Shown in pieces: positions 18,709 through 28,449 of a DNA stretch of 64,000 nucleotides. Made by a program: the position numbers and the translations under genes. How positions within the stretch are numbered: position 1 is the first letter of the stretch; every line of letters begins with the position of its first letter. Under the pieces are notes generated by a model, which was given only the letters and a program-made list of their open reading frames with translations, was not told the DNA's origin and did no database searches. This DNA comes from Bacteroidales bacterium (GTDB lineage Bacteria; Bacteroidota; Bacteroidia; Bacteroidales; Prolixibacteraceae). The stretch lies in the NCBI GenBank assembly GCA_015654795.1, contig JAATGF010000152.1, forward strand, positions 37,355 to 101,354, read 5' to 3'.

Positions 18709-18744
18709 ATTTTATTAATAAAACAAGACAATATTTAATTATTT

Positions 18745-19029
18745 AGGGTCTGCTGAAAAAGGGTTTAAATGCTGATAATTAATAGTATAAAGGCGAATCA
18801 CAAGAACGAAGTGCAAGCATTTTACCAGGAACATCGAAAAAAGCTTGCACTTGAAATTTTCAGTCACTCAAAAAAATATCCAAGAGTGATAAAATTTTTA
18901 TAAAAAATGGATCATACGAGCGGATATTCAATCCCTACGGGGCTGAACAACTTTTTAATCATCATTTTCTATAAATATATGACCGCTCTGAGGTCTTTCT
19001 AACCTTCTTCGAGTTTTTCAGCAGACCCT
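18745..19029. mobile_element. MITE-like element with 16-bp terminal inverted repeats
   Basis: AGGGTCTGCTGAAAAA (18745-18760) is the exact inverse of TTTTTCAGCAGACCCT (19014-19029). ATTT flanks both ends (18741-18744 and 19030-19033), a possible 4-bp target duplication. At 285 bp it is too short for a transposase and has none. An inner palindrome, AGTGCAAGC/GCTTGCACT (about 18811-18850), is present. Probably moved in trans by a transposase with the same ends elsewhere in the genome. Confidence 0.8.
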
Positions 19030-19096
19030 ATTTATAGAATACACTGTTTTCTTTAGATTTTCGCATTTGCTGAAACTTATTTTTAGGTTAAGTCGT

Positions 19097-19104
19097 TATA
19101 TTTG
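19097..19104 (+). promoter_or_regulatory. Putative -7 box for mscL
   Basis: TATATTTG matches TANNTTTG, 29 bases before the ATG. No good -33 box found. Confidence 0.35.
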
Positions 19105-19133
19105 TAGTATATAAACCTTAAAACTGATTCATT

Positions 19134-19550
19134 ATGGGAATGTTAAGCGAGTTCAAGCAATTTGCCATGCGTGGAAACGTAGTTGATCTGGCAGTCGGTG
19201 TGATTATTGGAGGTGCTTTTGGAAAAATCGTATCCTCTTTTGTCGCTGATGTGTTAATGCCTCCGATTGGAGTACTACTGGGTGGAACAGATTTTACCGG
19301 ACTAAAGATTATTCTTAAGAATAAAGTGATGGAGGCTGACAAAGTTGTATCGCAGGCTGTTACGCTCAATTACGGCAATTTTATTCAGGCGACCATCGAT
19401 TTTCTGATCATCGCTTTTTCGATTTTCATGATGATTAAATTAATAAATTCCATGAACAAAAAAGGGGTTCCGGCTCCTGCTCCCCCCGCTGAACCTTCGA
19501 ATGAGGAGAAATTATTGACTGAAATAAGGGATTTATTAAAGAAACAATAA
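19134..19550 (+). CDS. mscL: Large-conductance mechanosensitive channel MscL
   Basis: A 138-residue membrane protein that opens under osmotic downshock. TM1 carries [20 protein letters not shown], the pore-lining motif of MscL; TM2 is [20 protein letters not shown]; the C-terminus has the helical bundle [12 protein letters not shown]. Full length for the family. Single gene: a terminator follows at once. Confidence 0.95.
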   Translation: MGMLSEFKQFAMRGNVVDLAVGVIIGGAFGKIVSSFVADVLMPPIGVLLGGTDFTGLKIILKNKVMEADKVVSQAVTLNYGNFIQATIDFLIIAFSIFMMIKLINSMNKKGVPAPAPPAEPSNEEKLLTEIRDLLKKQ

Positions 19551-19571
19551 ATCATTTCTGGCAAGACAAAT

Positions 19572-19604
19572 AAAGGCTGCCAATAAGTCGGGCAGCCTTT
19601 ATTG
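19572..19604 (+). terminator. Intrinsic terminator after mscL
   Basis: AAAGGCTGCC (19572-19581) pairs with GGCAGCCTTT (19591-19600), 10-bp stem, 9-base loop, ending in a short T-run TTTATT. Confidence 0.85.
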
Positions 19605-19671
19605 GATCAAGCTGAAAAGTTGGGGGATTTGACCTGTCCTAAAATTTGTTTATGGAGTTTTTTATCATTAA

Positions 19672-20003
19672 AAGTCAATTGTCTGGGTTATTTCGGTTAA
19701 CTCTTTCGCGGCCTCTCATGGCCTCTGGCGGCCTCTCAGTTTAAATTGATCTGGATGATCCCAATCTTCAGTACTTTTATCGTATCGATAAAGGCACCCC
19801 ACTTCCTTCGTACCTGGTCCGTACCAACTCCGTACCTTTCTCGTACCAAAATCGGGTTCCTTTTTTCGGTGACAATTTAATGGGAATTTAGCGTTTCATA
19901 ATCTGCATTTCCGGATCTCCATGAAACCTGTATCCGTGTTCAAATCCATTTTATTATGCATTCTTAAATATCTTTCCCCCGGAATTCTGTCGTGATCCCC
20001 TTT
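19672..20003 (+). repeat. CGTACC/hairpin interspersed element, copy 2
   Basis: Begins with a GCGGCCTCTCATGGCCTCTG block (19708-19740), then a slightly shortened TTTATCG-TAT-CGATAAA hairpin (19776-19792), spaced CGTACC motifs, GGTGACAATTTAATGGG and the GGAATTCTGTCGTGATCCCC end. The leading block is shared with copy 3 and is missing in copy 1. Confidence 0.75.
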
Positions 20004-20029
20004 ATTTGTCTTTATCCTGAAATACAATT

Positions 20030-20896
20030 TTATTTTTGGTGAAAAGTCTCGGATACAAATTCTAAAACTGTTGGTAAGGCTTCGCGCCAGTAAGTCCAGT
20101 TATGAGCACCATCGCGAACCCGGAATTCGTGAGGAACCTCCTTTTTGCGCATGGCGATATGGATAAGGCAATTGCCTTCGTAAAGAAAATCATCATCGCC
20201 GCAGTCGATATACCATCGAACCGCTTTCTTTTGATCATCAGGTATCAGGTTGATGAGGCTCAGTGCATTATGCTTTTCGAAATAAGCCTTAATCTGAGCT
20301 TCATCAGTAATTCCGGGATCACTCTTAGCCATACGAGTCTTGGCCTCCTCAATACTCAGTGGTCCGATATAAGCACTTAACGGACAGGCCGATGAGAATA
20401 ATTCGGGATGATGTAAGGCATACATAAATGTCCCTCCTCCACCCATCGACAAACCAGCAACTGCGCGATAACGCTTTTCCGCTTTTATCCTGTAAGTCTT
20501 TTCAATTGTGGGCATAAGCTCCTGGAAGAAAAAGTCTTCGTAATTCCAGTCACCTCCGATACTGTTGAAATATCCCATCCTGCCCGTATCGGCATCAGGC
20601 ATTACGATAACCATAGCGGTCGCTGTTCCATCCTGAATCGCCTTGTCTGCAATTTGCTGTACTTCCCCAAATTGCACCCAACCAGTGTGATTATCAGTCG
20701 CTCCATGCAATAAATAGAGCACAGGATAACTTCGTTGCGAAGTTTCGTAACCCGCAGGCAGGTAAACGGAATATTTCCGTTCGCTTTTAAGAATCTTGCT
20801 TGTAACCGTTAAATTGTCGGAAACTTTACTTGCCTGAGCAGAAACCAATAGTGAAAAGCAAATAAAGATCGGTGTAAATAGAAAAGTCTTTTTCAT
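20030..20896 (-). CDS. Secreted CE1-type esterase (acetyl-xylan/feruloyl esterase-like)
   Basis: About 288 residues from ATG 20894-20896, beginning a signal peptide (MKKTFLFTPIFICFSLLVSA). Alpha/beta-hydrolase of the esterase D/CE1 type: YPVLYLLHGATDNHTGW with the oxyanion region, nucleophile elbow GLSMGGGG, acid DCGDDDFLYEGN, and catalytic His in DGAHNWTYWREAL. Such enzymes deacylate plant or microbial polysaccharides. It is the last gene of the mannose locus, 121 bases after the second cupin isomerase, so the substrate may be an acylated mannose-containing glycan (inference). Confidence 0.85.
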   Translation of the reverse strand: MKKTFLFTPIFICFSLLVSAQASKVSDNLTVTSKILKSERKYSVYLPAGYETSQRSYPVLYLLHGATDNHTGWVQFGEVQQIADKAIQDGTATAMVIVMPDADTGRMGYFNSIGGDWNYEDFFFQELMPTIEKTYRIKAEKRYRAVAGLSMGGGGTFMYALHHPELFSSACPLSAYIGPLSIEEAKTRMAKSDPGITDEAQIKAYFEKHNALSLINLIPDDQKKAVRWYIDCGDDDFLYEGNCLIHIAMRKKEVPHEFRVRDGAHNWTYWREALPTVLEFVSETFHQK

Positions 20897-21017
20897 AATT
20901 AATTTATTTACAGTAATATATATTTTTAAGAAAATCACAAGAAATGATAATATGAATTGTCTTGTTCAATTTGTTGGCCACTGTAAATATATTAAATGAT
21001 AATTAAATATCAATAGA

Positions 21018-21797
21018 TTAGGGTAAAAATCCTTTCCATTTTTCGGCAACGATTTGCGGTTGAGGTACAAATTCAAACCTTAGTGGATTTTCTTCAAATT
21101 GCGTATAAATGGATTTCCCAGGTTGGATGTCAAATTGTGAATATATTTCCGGGAATTTGACAATCAATTCACAATCTTGATAATTCGGATTTTTACGCCA
21201 TTCAATTTCTCCGGTTTCCGAAATAACCGGAAACCAAGCCAAACCTTTATGTGCCCGAATTGCTTCATATTCAAATCCATATTCACGGTCACACCAGGCG
21301 CCAAAAGATAGTGGTTGTTCCGAATCGGCACTAATAGTGGCGTGTGTCCAGTTGGGAGGAACAATCACAATATCACCCGGATAAGCAACAACGGCAAAAC
21401 ATCTCCCCGGTTGATCTTCAGTGGTTTCCTGCATATAAATAATCGCTTTTCCCGACCATATTTCATATACTTCGGGAGTCGACCAACCTGAGAAAGGCGA
21501 AATCTTATGAATATGTCCCTGACTCCGAACTGGCTCATCGCCCAAACGGCCAGAGGCATAGGTCACTGCACCATACAACAGGTGATGTTGAATTAGTTGG
21601 TGGCGGTGTTCCGATTTTCCGACGTCCATTGCAATGGAATAAACAGGATCAGGACCTGAACAATTCGGATCGCGCAAACTTTTACGAATAGAATCGAGCG
21701 TACGATTTTCAACTACAGGTCCAAAAACATTTGGTCCGTATTCGAAACCCATTGGTTGGGTAGTAGGTCTGATATCAAATCCCGGGTAAAATTTCAT
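21018..21797 (-). CDS. Cupin-type glucose-6-phosphate isomerase-like protein
   Basis: A 259-residue cupin. The core PVRSQGHIHKI gives H95 and H97; acidic residues in STPEVYEIW (E109 or E112) and H152 in PPNWTHATIS complete a cupin metal site. This is the pattern of the archaeal-type phosphoglucose isomerase superfamily, but sequence and length differ clearly from the second, more canonical member at 27817. It overlaps neither neighbour and lies 41 bases after the mannose-6-phosphate isomerase gene. Likely a sugar-phosphate isomerase; the exact substrate is open. Confidence 0.75.
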   Translation of the reverse strand: MKFYPGFDIRPTTQPMGFEYGPNVFGPVVENRTLDSIRKSLRDPNCSGPDPVYSIAMDVGKSEHRHQLIQHHLLYGAVTYASGRLGDEPVRSQGHIHKISPFSGWSTPEVYEIWSGKAIIYMQETTEDQPGRCFAVVAYPGDIVIVPPNWTHATISADSEQPLSFGAWCDREYGFEYEAIRAHKGLAWFPVISETGEIEWRKNPNYQDCELIVKFPEIYSQFDIQPGKSIYTQFEENPLRFEFVPQPQIVAEKWKGFLP

Positions 21798-21838
21798 TTT
21801 ATTGATTTAGCCGCATAACGTTGTGTTTCAATATCTTT

Positions 21839-23617
21839 TTAAAATCTCACATATCCTTTTAATGTTCCGCATTTTTTGCCTTCGCTTGTTCCGAAAGGGC
21901 GGATTATATATGCTCCAACTTTGGCCGGAACAATAAAAACTTCAGCATAATGGACAACAAACGGTTCAAATTTATTCTCAGGACTATCAACGATCACTTC
22001 ATCGCCTTCAACCAGACAAATCACATGAACACCGCCATTGGTATGATGTTCAACCTTTTTCGTAAACCAATGCCTGCGTGTTTCGATAAACTCCCGTTCG
22101 TGCAACCCGGTACTCTCCTCAATCCAGCCATCGCCTTCGGCGACTACACTAACATGGTTGATCAGATTATCTTTTGTCCATTTTGTAGTCCGATCCCATT
22201 GAATATTAGGTTTGCCGTGTTCTATATTGATAGGCCGCGGTTTTCCGTCCATTCCCAAACGTCCCCAATCCCACAATTTGAAGGTAAATATAAAGGGCGT
22301 GGCACTGATTTCGAGTACCATGCTATTTTTCCCTGAACAGTGCACGGTTCCGGCGGGTATAAGTACATGGTCGTGCTTTTTTATCGGCCATGTCTGTACA
22401 TGTTTTTCTGCTTCGAATGGTTTTCCTCCGGCCTGCGCCTCTTCCAGATCGGCCATCATTTCTTCCGGATTTACACCTTCCCGCAAACCAACGTAAACAA
22501 TCGCATCATCCTCAGTATCCAACATATAATAGCTTTCATCCTGAGTATAATGCATTCCGAATTTCTCCTGAATATATTCAGTGAGCGGATGGACCTGCAA
22601 ACTCAAATGTCCCCCTTCCATCGTATCCAGAAAATCAAACCGAATCGGGAATTCATCGCCAAAACGTCCGTAAACCGGACCACCCAACAATTCCTGCGGA
22701 TGGAGAAATACTAAATTGATCGACGGTATTTCAATCACATCGTCACCAAACTTTAGTAACAAACTATTTTCTTCGGGTACGCAGTTAAAACACCACGCGT
22801 AATTCGGAGCAGAGGCATCAAGATTACAAACTTCTTTCATCCATTGCCCTCCCCATGGCCCCGGATCAAAAAACGGGACTACACTAAACGGACGATTGGT
22901 TGCAATTTTTAATCCGTCAAGGATCGCTTTTCCTTCAACCATCTTAGGCTGACCTATTTTGTTCGTGTCGAGCAAAAAATCCCATTTATCAAACAATGTC
23001 TTTTTCAATCGGTCGCAAACCCGCCAATCCACAAAAAAGCCTTGTTTGTAGAGCAGCATCCAATCGGTGGTGTCGCGGTTTCTTACGCCCAGATTATCAA
23101 CAAGATGTTGCCGCATCCGCAACTGAATTTCCCAACGGGCCATGTCGGCATAGACAAGGAAATCAGGTTTTGGACAAAGAATTGCCGCTCCGCAACCATA
23201 AATCACAATCACACCTTCGTCTTCAGATTCAATTTTAGCCTGAAATGCAGAAACTTTATCAGGATCAAAAAAAGGACTCATCGTCAAACGTGTCAGGAAT
23301 CCAAAAATACGATCATTTGTTACATCCTGAAACACAAGTTCTTTGATCTCTTCTTCGGGCAACATAAAGTCTTCGGCCTGGATAAATCGAGAGTAAGTCA
23401 ATCCATTTTTCAAATTGGCAATCAGTTCCTCGTGAATTACACCCTGATAGGTTTCAATAACCACGACTTTTTTCTTTCCTCCAAGTGTTGAGATTTCTTT
23501 GTTTAACCGGATGCAAATGGCTTCCCAACCATTTATAACCTTGAACTGATCATTCTTTACTTCAACAACAGGAAGTGTATTAAATTCTGATGGCTTATTT
23601 AAATATTTTTTCTTCAT
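21839..23617 (-). CDS. manA: Long class I mannose-6-phosphate isomerase with N-terminal kinase-like domain
   Basis: A 592-residue protein. The C-terminal 310 residues are a type I phosphomannose isomerase cupin: EGGHLSLQVHP (about 335-344) with the metal-binding Gln/His, then IPAGTVHCSGKNSMVLEIS around 422-441. It interconverts mannose-6-P and fructose-6-P using zinc. The N-terminal 230 residues resemble a uridine-kinase-like P-loop protein (VVVIETYQGV, GVIVIYGCGAAI, YADMARWEIQLRMR) but lack a recognisable GxxGxGKS, so this domain is probably inactive or regulatory. Placement between ROK kinase and GH38 on one side and a cupin isomerase on the other fits mannose catabolism. Confidence 0.82.
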   Translation of the reverse strand: MKKKYLNKPSEFNTLPVVEVKNDQFKVINGWEAICIRLNKEISTLGGKKKVVVIETYQGVIHEELIANLKNGLTYSRFIQAEDFMLPEEEIKELVFQDVTNDRIFGFLTRLTMSPFFDPDKVSAFQAKIESEDEGVIVIYGCGAAILCPKPDFLVYADMARWEIQLRMRQHLVDNLGVRNRDTTDWMLLYKQGFFVDWRVCDRLKKTLFDKWDFLLDTNKIGQPKMVEGKAILDGLKIATNRPFSVVPFFDPGPWGGQWMKEVCNLDASAPNYAWCFNCVPEENSLLLKFGDDVIEIPSINLVFLHPQELLGGPVYGRFGDEFPIRFDFLDTMEGGHLSLQVHPLTEYIQEKFGMHYTQDESYYMLDTEDDAIVYVGLREGVNPEEMMADLEEAQAGGKPFEAEKHVQTWPIKKHDHVLIPAGTVHCSGKNSMVLEISATPFIFTFKLWDWGRLGMDGKPRPINIEHGKPNIQWDRTTKWTKDNLINHVSVVAEGDGWIEESTGLHEREFIETRRHWFTKKVEHHTNGGVHVICLVEGDEVIVDSPENKFEPFVVHYAEVFIVPAKVGAYIIRPFGTSEGKKCGTLKGYVRF

Positions 23618-23696
23618 TCTTCTATTTTAATTACCACATAGGCACATAGTTCACATTAGGTGTTTTTTTATGTTTCCTATGTGACTATGTGGTTAT

Positions 23697-24644
23697 CTAT
23701 TTTCCTACAGTTGATCTTACCAAATAATCTGCCCCATAAAGAGCAGCAGAATCAGGGAATCTGGCCTCAACCAATTTTACCTTTCCCCATGGTGTCCAGG
23801 CCAATTGATTTACATTTTCCTGTAGGATTGGTAAAAATAATGGTGCACTTTTCATAATGCCACCACTCAAAATAATCAGTTCCGGATCGAAGGCATGAAT
23901 CATCGTAATAATTCCTGCTGACCAGACCGACAAACAATGATCGAGCACCTCTTTAGCCACAAGGTCATTGTTCTTAGCATAATGGAAAAGCGCTTTAAAA
24001 TCAAGCACTTCCTCATCCTTCATAGCGCTATTATTAAAACCAGGATGTTCTTTTACTAATGAAGGCAAGCGCCACGTAGAGGCTTCAGCTTCGACACACC
24101 CTTTTCCACCACAGGTACAGGCACTTCCTTTGTGGTTTACCGTAAAATGTCCGCCCAGATTCCCGGCTTGAAAATGTTTCCCTTTCAATAATTGTCCATT
24201 GATAAGAACAGCTGAACCAATTCCTGTTCCTATAGTCATCATTACCAAGTCACTAAATTCTTTCCCTGCTCCGAATTGCCATTCTCCCAGCAGCGCCATC
24301 CTTGCATCGTTCTCTGCAAAAAGCGGCCATCCCCATTTTTCCATTGCCCAGCCAACCAGATCGGTATCAGGACCATCGTCATATTTTTGATTCGTCGAAA
24401 GAATTTTGTTCTTCGATGAATCGACAAGTCCGGCAAAAGAAAAGCCGATTCCCAACACATCAGCTGTTGTTAGTTGATAGGCCTGAAGCATTTTGTCAAT
24501 CGCTTTCTCCAGCTCCGGAAGTTGTGTTTTCAGTCCCGAAGCCGATTGTGCCTTGGTTTCCGACCGATCAATCAGTTGACCGCTTTTCAACAATCCTATT
24601 TTAATGATTGTCCCGCCTAAATCGATTGCAATTGTATAATTCAT
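23697..24644 (-). CDS. ROK-family sugar kinase
   Basis: A 315-residue protein with the ATPase-domain phosphate loop IAIDLGGTIIKIGLL at the N-terminus, GIGFSFAGLVD, the second phosphate motif MTIGTGIGSAVLINGQ, and the ROK zinc motif TCGGKGCVEAEAS. The catalytic Asp is expected in the NDARMALLGEW segment. ROK kinases phosphorylate hexoses such as glucose, mannose or allose; no DNA-binding domain is present, so it is a kinase and not a repressor. Context suggests mannokinase, feeding the adjacent mannose-6-phosphate isomerase (inference). Confidence 0.87.
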   Translation of the reverse strand: MNYTIAIDLGGTIIKIGLLKSGQLIDRSETKAQSASGLKTQLPELEKAIDKMLQAYQLTTADVLGIGFSFAGLVDSSKNKILSTNQKYDDGPDTDLVGWAMEKWGWPLFAENDARMALLGEWQFGAGKEFSDLVMMTIGTGIGSAVLINGQLLKGKHFQAGNLGGHFTVNHKGSACTCGGKGCVEAEASTWRLPSLVKEHPGFNNSAMKDEEVLDFKALFHYAKNNDLVAKEVLDHCLSVWSAGIITMIHAFDPELIILSGGIMKSAPLFLPILQENVNQLAWTPWGKVKLVEARFPDSAALYGADYLVRSTVGK

Positions 24645-24865
24645 ATTTTTAGTTTATTTGTTTTTAAAGACACGATCAGGCAAATAGAATATTCAAATGT
24701 CTGTTTCCAAATATCATATCTTGCCTTGTGCAGAATTCACTCACTGCTTTAAATATATTTTCAATAAACCGGGTAGGGGCATTGAGTAACCTTTCTGTAA
24801 TCAATGATACAGAAAGAATTACTCAAACATTATACAAATCTTATTTAAAGTACGAAGTCTGCCAG

Positions 24866-27745
24866 TTAATCTACCCTGATCATTACAACTCCCCATGCGG
24901 GGATCTCAATATTACTATTTATTTCCTGCGTTTTATCTTCGCCCGAGTTCGTCAGCCAAACGTGTTGAATCGGACTTTTTTCCGAAACGAGTTTGGTTTT
25001 AACAGACGATTCGGATGAATTAAAGAGGGTTAGCATTTTACCTTTGCCGTCGTCGCAAGGTTTTAAGGCAGTTACGATTACCTGCGGCTGATCGGGATAA
25101 ATGCCCGACATTGTCGTCGTATTTTCGGAAGCCTGTTTTACGAGTAATGGCTGACTTAATCCAATGGCATAACGTGAATTTTCGTTTGCACTGAATTGTT
25201 TGTGAGGCCAAAGTGCATAGCGGAATGTAATTAACCCTTCCTGATAAGCCCTGTAGTTGGTTCCCCAATGATTGTTGATTGCCCATGAGAAAAGTGTCTG
25301 GGTAGGTTCGATGTGTTTCCTCCAAATTTCCGGATTGGTTTGTGAACCAAGCATTACTGCTGTAATTCCACCTACTTCGAAAAGAGGAGCATCCAACGTG
25401 ATCAGCGCAACACCATTTTCCTGATTGGAAACATCAGCCCAACGGCTTGCTGTCAACCAATTTTTACAGGCGCTCGGAATCTGATCTTTTTCGGGCTGCA
25501 TCACACCATAAGGGACATCAAGTTTAACAATTCCGTCGGGTACCTGAAACGGAAATGCAAAGTTAACACTTTCTTTCCCTCCTTTTTGAGCAAATTTCCA
25601 GTCGCCGGGATTGGGATTTATTTGCGCCCTTTTTTTGTCTAAGATGTTTACAAGTTCAACTTGTTCCTGTCCAGCCATTAAGCGGACTTCGCGGATGAGT
25701 TTGTTACAACCTTGCGCTTCCGATTCAATAAGAAGTGACGCAACAAGCGGTCCTTTTTCTTTTACGGATATTTGTACCTTATCTATTTTCTTTATGTCAT
25801 TTACTTTAGCCGAATCAAGAAAGGCGTAGTCGTTTAATCCATAGCCCGATGCAGTGTTTACAAAGTTGATGTTTTTGGTCGCAACCGATTTTAATTCAGC
25901 GATTGCTCCTGTCCGGGCATCGATTCGCAGCGAAACGAGACCATTATCAATGGTGGTTCCCTGAATTTTTACAGTGCCTTCTATAAAGGCTTTTCCTTTA
26001 GAAATTATAAATCTTTTTGAGGAGTAGGGTGGGAGTGCCTTTACAAGGATTGCCAACTCTCCCGTCGAAAGTCGCTGTGAAGGGACTTGTTTTTTATCAG
26101 TATTCAACACGCGGTCGCCTGTTTTGGATAAAGAAGCAGGAACCAATACGATTTCAGAACGGGGCCATGAACTTGTGTTATATATTTCGATGGCTGCTCC
26201 AAAATTACTGTTTTTATCATTTAAAAGTAAAGCTTTATCGAGTAATTGACGTGATTGTTTATCTGCGTCGAGGGCGTATGATTGTTTGATTTCCCATTGT
26301 TCTTTGGCCATTTTACTCTCCGGATCTGTGAGGCTGCACCATGCGCCCCATGTGTGTTCGGAGTAGAGTAATACTTTTTTCCACGCTTGCTCAAAGTCGG
26401 TAAACGGATAACTCGCCTGATCTTTCATGGCCCATAAAGCCTCCGCTTGTGACAGTCGATCGGAACTTGCCCTGTTCATTCCTGTTTCGAGGGCAGAGGA
26501 GCCTGCTCCGTCTTCCCAATAAGGGGTCCAATCTCCTTTTACCTGTTGAAGTTTACTTCCAAACTTATTTTCGAATGCTTCAAATGCCTCACTTGTTGAT
26601 GAGATAATAAATTTGGGATAGGTGTATTTTGAATTCCATCCTTTTACAAATTCGGGTACTTCGGGATCGGGTTCGGCATTGTCACCATGTCCGCTCCAAC
26701 GAAGGTGAGCAATCTCGTAAGGATAGTTTGTGCTATCTAATTGATTGGCAAATTTTTCCACAAATTCGGGCGAAAGTTGTTTGATCATATGCGATAAGGC
26801 GTATCCTTTTAACGGAACCCAAACCAGTACTTTCTCTTTTCCTGACGGAGACACCCAATAAAATGGTTTGTTTTCCCATTTAACGAGAATATCGCCGATA
26901 CGGTCAAAATAGTTGGGGGCAGTTGAGAAATATTTAATCCCTGCCTGCGACATGGCCGTCACTGTTCCCCATGTTTGACCAGGAATGTCGCTTGTCATAG
27001 CGGCGGTGATTGGAACCTTGCATTTTTTTGCCAATTCGGTAGAGAATTTAAATAACCTCGAGAGTTCTTCGGGACGACATAATCCGGTTAAAACATTGAG
27101 ATACATTCCGTTTAGTGCAACTTCGCCACGTGTAACCGCATCAATAAAATCTTTCTTCTGGGCTTCGTTCATCCGGTTAAGGTATAAATCAGCCGCCCAG
27201 CCTACTTCAACATTCCAGACAAAACGAGAGCCTTCGGGATATTGAGCAGTTCGTTTGGCAATTTCCATTCCTTTTACAAGATTCTGTACCTGTTTGTCTT
27301 CAACCGCAGTTTGAATTTCGGTGTAGCCAATGTCTGTATGTGAATGATTTAGAAGGTAACACACCAGTTTTTTCACAGGTCGTACGTGAACTGTGGTTTG
27401 ATAAGCAGGTATCCCTTTGGATTCAATTTTTAGCTGGATATTCTTTTCAACAGTAACTGCTTTTAAGGGAATTTCCAAACTGTTTTCTCCTTTTTTGAAA
27501 TGAAGAGTAAAGGGATCATTATCTTCGATGGAGGCAATCGCAATGCATGAATCTCCTGATAATTTTGCCTTCACCAGAATCGGTTGAAATTCCGTATTGT
27601 TTTTCTCCATCAAAAATGGTAAAGCCTTAACTTCATTAATTTCAAGGTTTTGGTTTGATGGCTTCTGAGCCACCGAAATAGACGATGTCAGCCATATTAT
27701 AATAATAAAGCTGATTGTCAGGTAATTAAATAGTCTGTTTCTCAT
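24866..27745 (-). CDS. Exported GH38-family alpha-mannosidase
   Basis: A 959-residue enzyme with a signal peptide (residues 1-26). A beta-sandwich leader precedes the GH38 catalytic barrel: zinc motif NHSHTDIGYT (133-142), nucleophile D253 in TSDIPGQTWG, and the GHGDNAEPDPEVP region. The C-terminal half has the beta-sandwich domains usual for GH38 (VELVNILDKKRA). It releases terminal alpha-mannose from glycans. The signal peptide places it in the periplasm or outside. Mannose set free would be handled by the kinase and isomerase genes next to it. The exact linkage is not evident. Confidence 0.88.
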   Translation of the reverse strand: MRNRLFNYLTISFIIIIWLTSSISVAQKPSNQNLEINEVKALPFLMEKNNTEFQPILVKAKLSGDSCIAIASIEDNDPFTLHFKKGENSLEIPLKAVTVEKNIQLKIESKGIPAYQTTVHVRPVKKLVCYLLNHSHTDIGYTEIQTAVEDKQVQNLVKGMEIAKRTAQYPEGSRFVWNVEVGWAADLYLNRMNEAQKKDFIDAVTRGEVALNGMYLNVLTGLCRPEELSRLFKFSTELAKKCKVPITAAMTSDIPGQTWGTVTAMSQAGIKYFSTAPNYFDRIGDILVKWENKPFYWVSPSGKEKVLVWVPLKGYALSHMIKQLSPEFVEKFANQLDSTNYPYEIAHLRWSGHGDNAEPDPEVPEFVKGWNSKYTYPKFIISSTSEAFEAFENKFGSKLQQVKGDWTPYWEDGAGSSALETGMNRASSDRLSQAEALWAMKDQASYPFTDFEQAWKKVLLYSEHTWGAWCSLTDPESKMAKEQWEIKQSYALDADKQSRQLLDKALLLNDKNSNFGAAIEIYNTSSWPRSEIVLVPASLSKTGDRVLNTDKKQVPSQRLSTGELAILVKALPPYSSKRFIISKGKAFIEGTVKIQGTTIDNGLVSLRIDARTGAIAELKSVATKNINFVNTASGYGLNDYAFLDSAKVNDIKKIDKVQISVKEKGPLVASLLIESEAQGCNKLIREVRLMAGQEQVELVNILDKKRAQINPNPGDWKFAQKGGKESVNFAFPFQVPDGIVKLDVPYGVMQPEKDQIPSACKNWLTASRWADVSNQENGVALITLDAPLFEVGGITAVMLGSQTNPEIWRKHIEPTQTLFSWAINNHWGTNYRAYQEGLITFRYALWPHKQFSANENSRYAIGLSQPLLVKQASENTTTMSGIYPDQPQVIVTALKPCDDGKGKMLTLFNSSESSVKTKLVSEKSPIQHVWLTNSGEDKTQEINSNIEIPAWGVVMIRVD

Positions 27746-27816
27746 TGGTTAATCATTTGTTTTAATTGTGAAATTCGTCCTTTATTTTTAGTCGTATGAA
27801 AGTGGTGTTATATATT

Positions 27817-28449
27817 TCAGTTTTTATTTTCCACTAGTACCGGAATATTGTCAACCTCGAGTAATCGTGCCGAAAATCCATTCGTGGCAATCTCGTCATA
27901 ATTATGCCCCGCATCAGATGGCCAGCAAGCGCCAACTATCAGATTTTCAGATCCTATATTCGCCAACCGATGAGCAATTTCTCCTCCAATATAATGAAGA
28001 CTGCCGGGATAGACTTCTTCGGCCCAGGTATTCCGTTCGCGATCCATCAGAATAAGCATCCCTTTTCCCTGAACACCCCAATAGAATTCGGCCCTATCGG
28101 ATTTAGCATGGAAATGACCTTTCGTCATAAAATATTCATTGTCAACTTTTCCTGGCATAATGGTCGAAGTGCCAAAGTAAAGTCCTCCCGGAGTGCTCTC
28201 ATCTACCGGCATCCAGGCCTGTACCGTATAAACAATGAGTTCGGCGTTCATCTTTTTCAGCGTTTCTTCATCAAGAAAAATGCCAGACAAATCTTTTATT
28301 CTCCTTACCTGATTGATAATTGAATTTCCCTTCAAATTGTAATCGGCTAACCGAAATTCAACAGGTGACTTAATGACTTTCAGATGCTTCATAGCTGGAT
28401 TGATTTCTTCAGAATAATTGTCGGGATTATTAAAATGAATGACGGCCAT
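27817..28449 (-). CDS. Cupin-type glucose-6-phosphate isomerase
   Basis: A 210-residue cupin of the archaeal-type phosphoglucose isomerase family. The motif TKGHFHAKSDRAEFYWG gives H112, H114 and E121, and GGEIAHRL gives H160; these spacings (2, 9 and 48 from the first His) equal those I recall for the Pyrococcus furiosus enzyme metal ligands. It converts glucose-6-P and fructose-6-P; some members also act on mannose-6-P. It overlaps the end of the regulator gene by 20 bases, so both are in one transcript. Confidence 0.88.
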   Translation of the reverse strand: MAVIHFNNPDNYSEEINPAMKHLKVIKSPVEFRLADYNLKGNSIINQVRRIKDLSGIFLDEETLKKMNAELIVYTVQAWMPVDESTPGGLYFGTSTIMPGKVDNEYFMTKGHFHAKSDRAEFYWGVQGKGMLILMDRERNTWAEEVYPGSLHYIGGEIAHRLANIGSENLIVGACWPSDAGHNYDEIATNGFSARLLEVDNIPVLVENKN

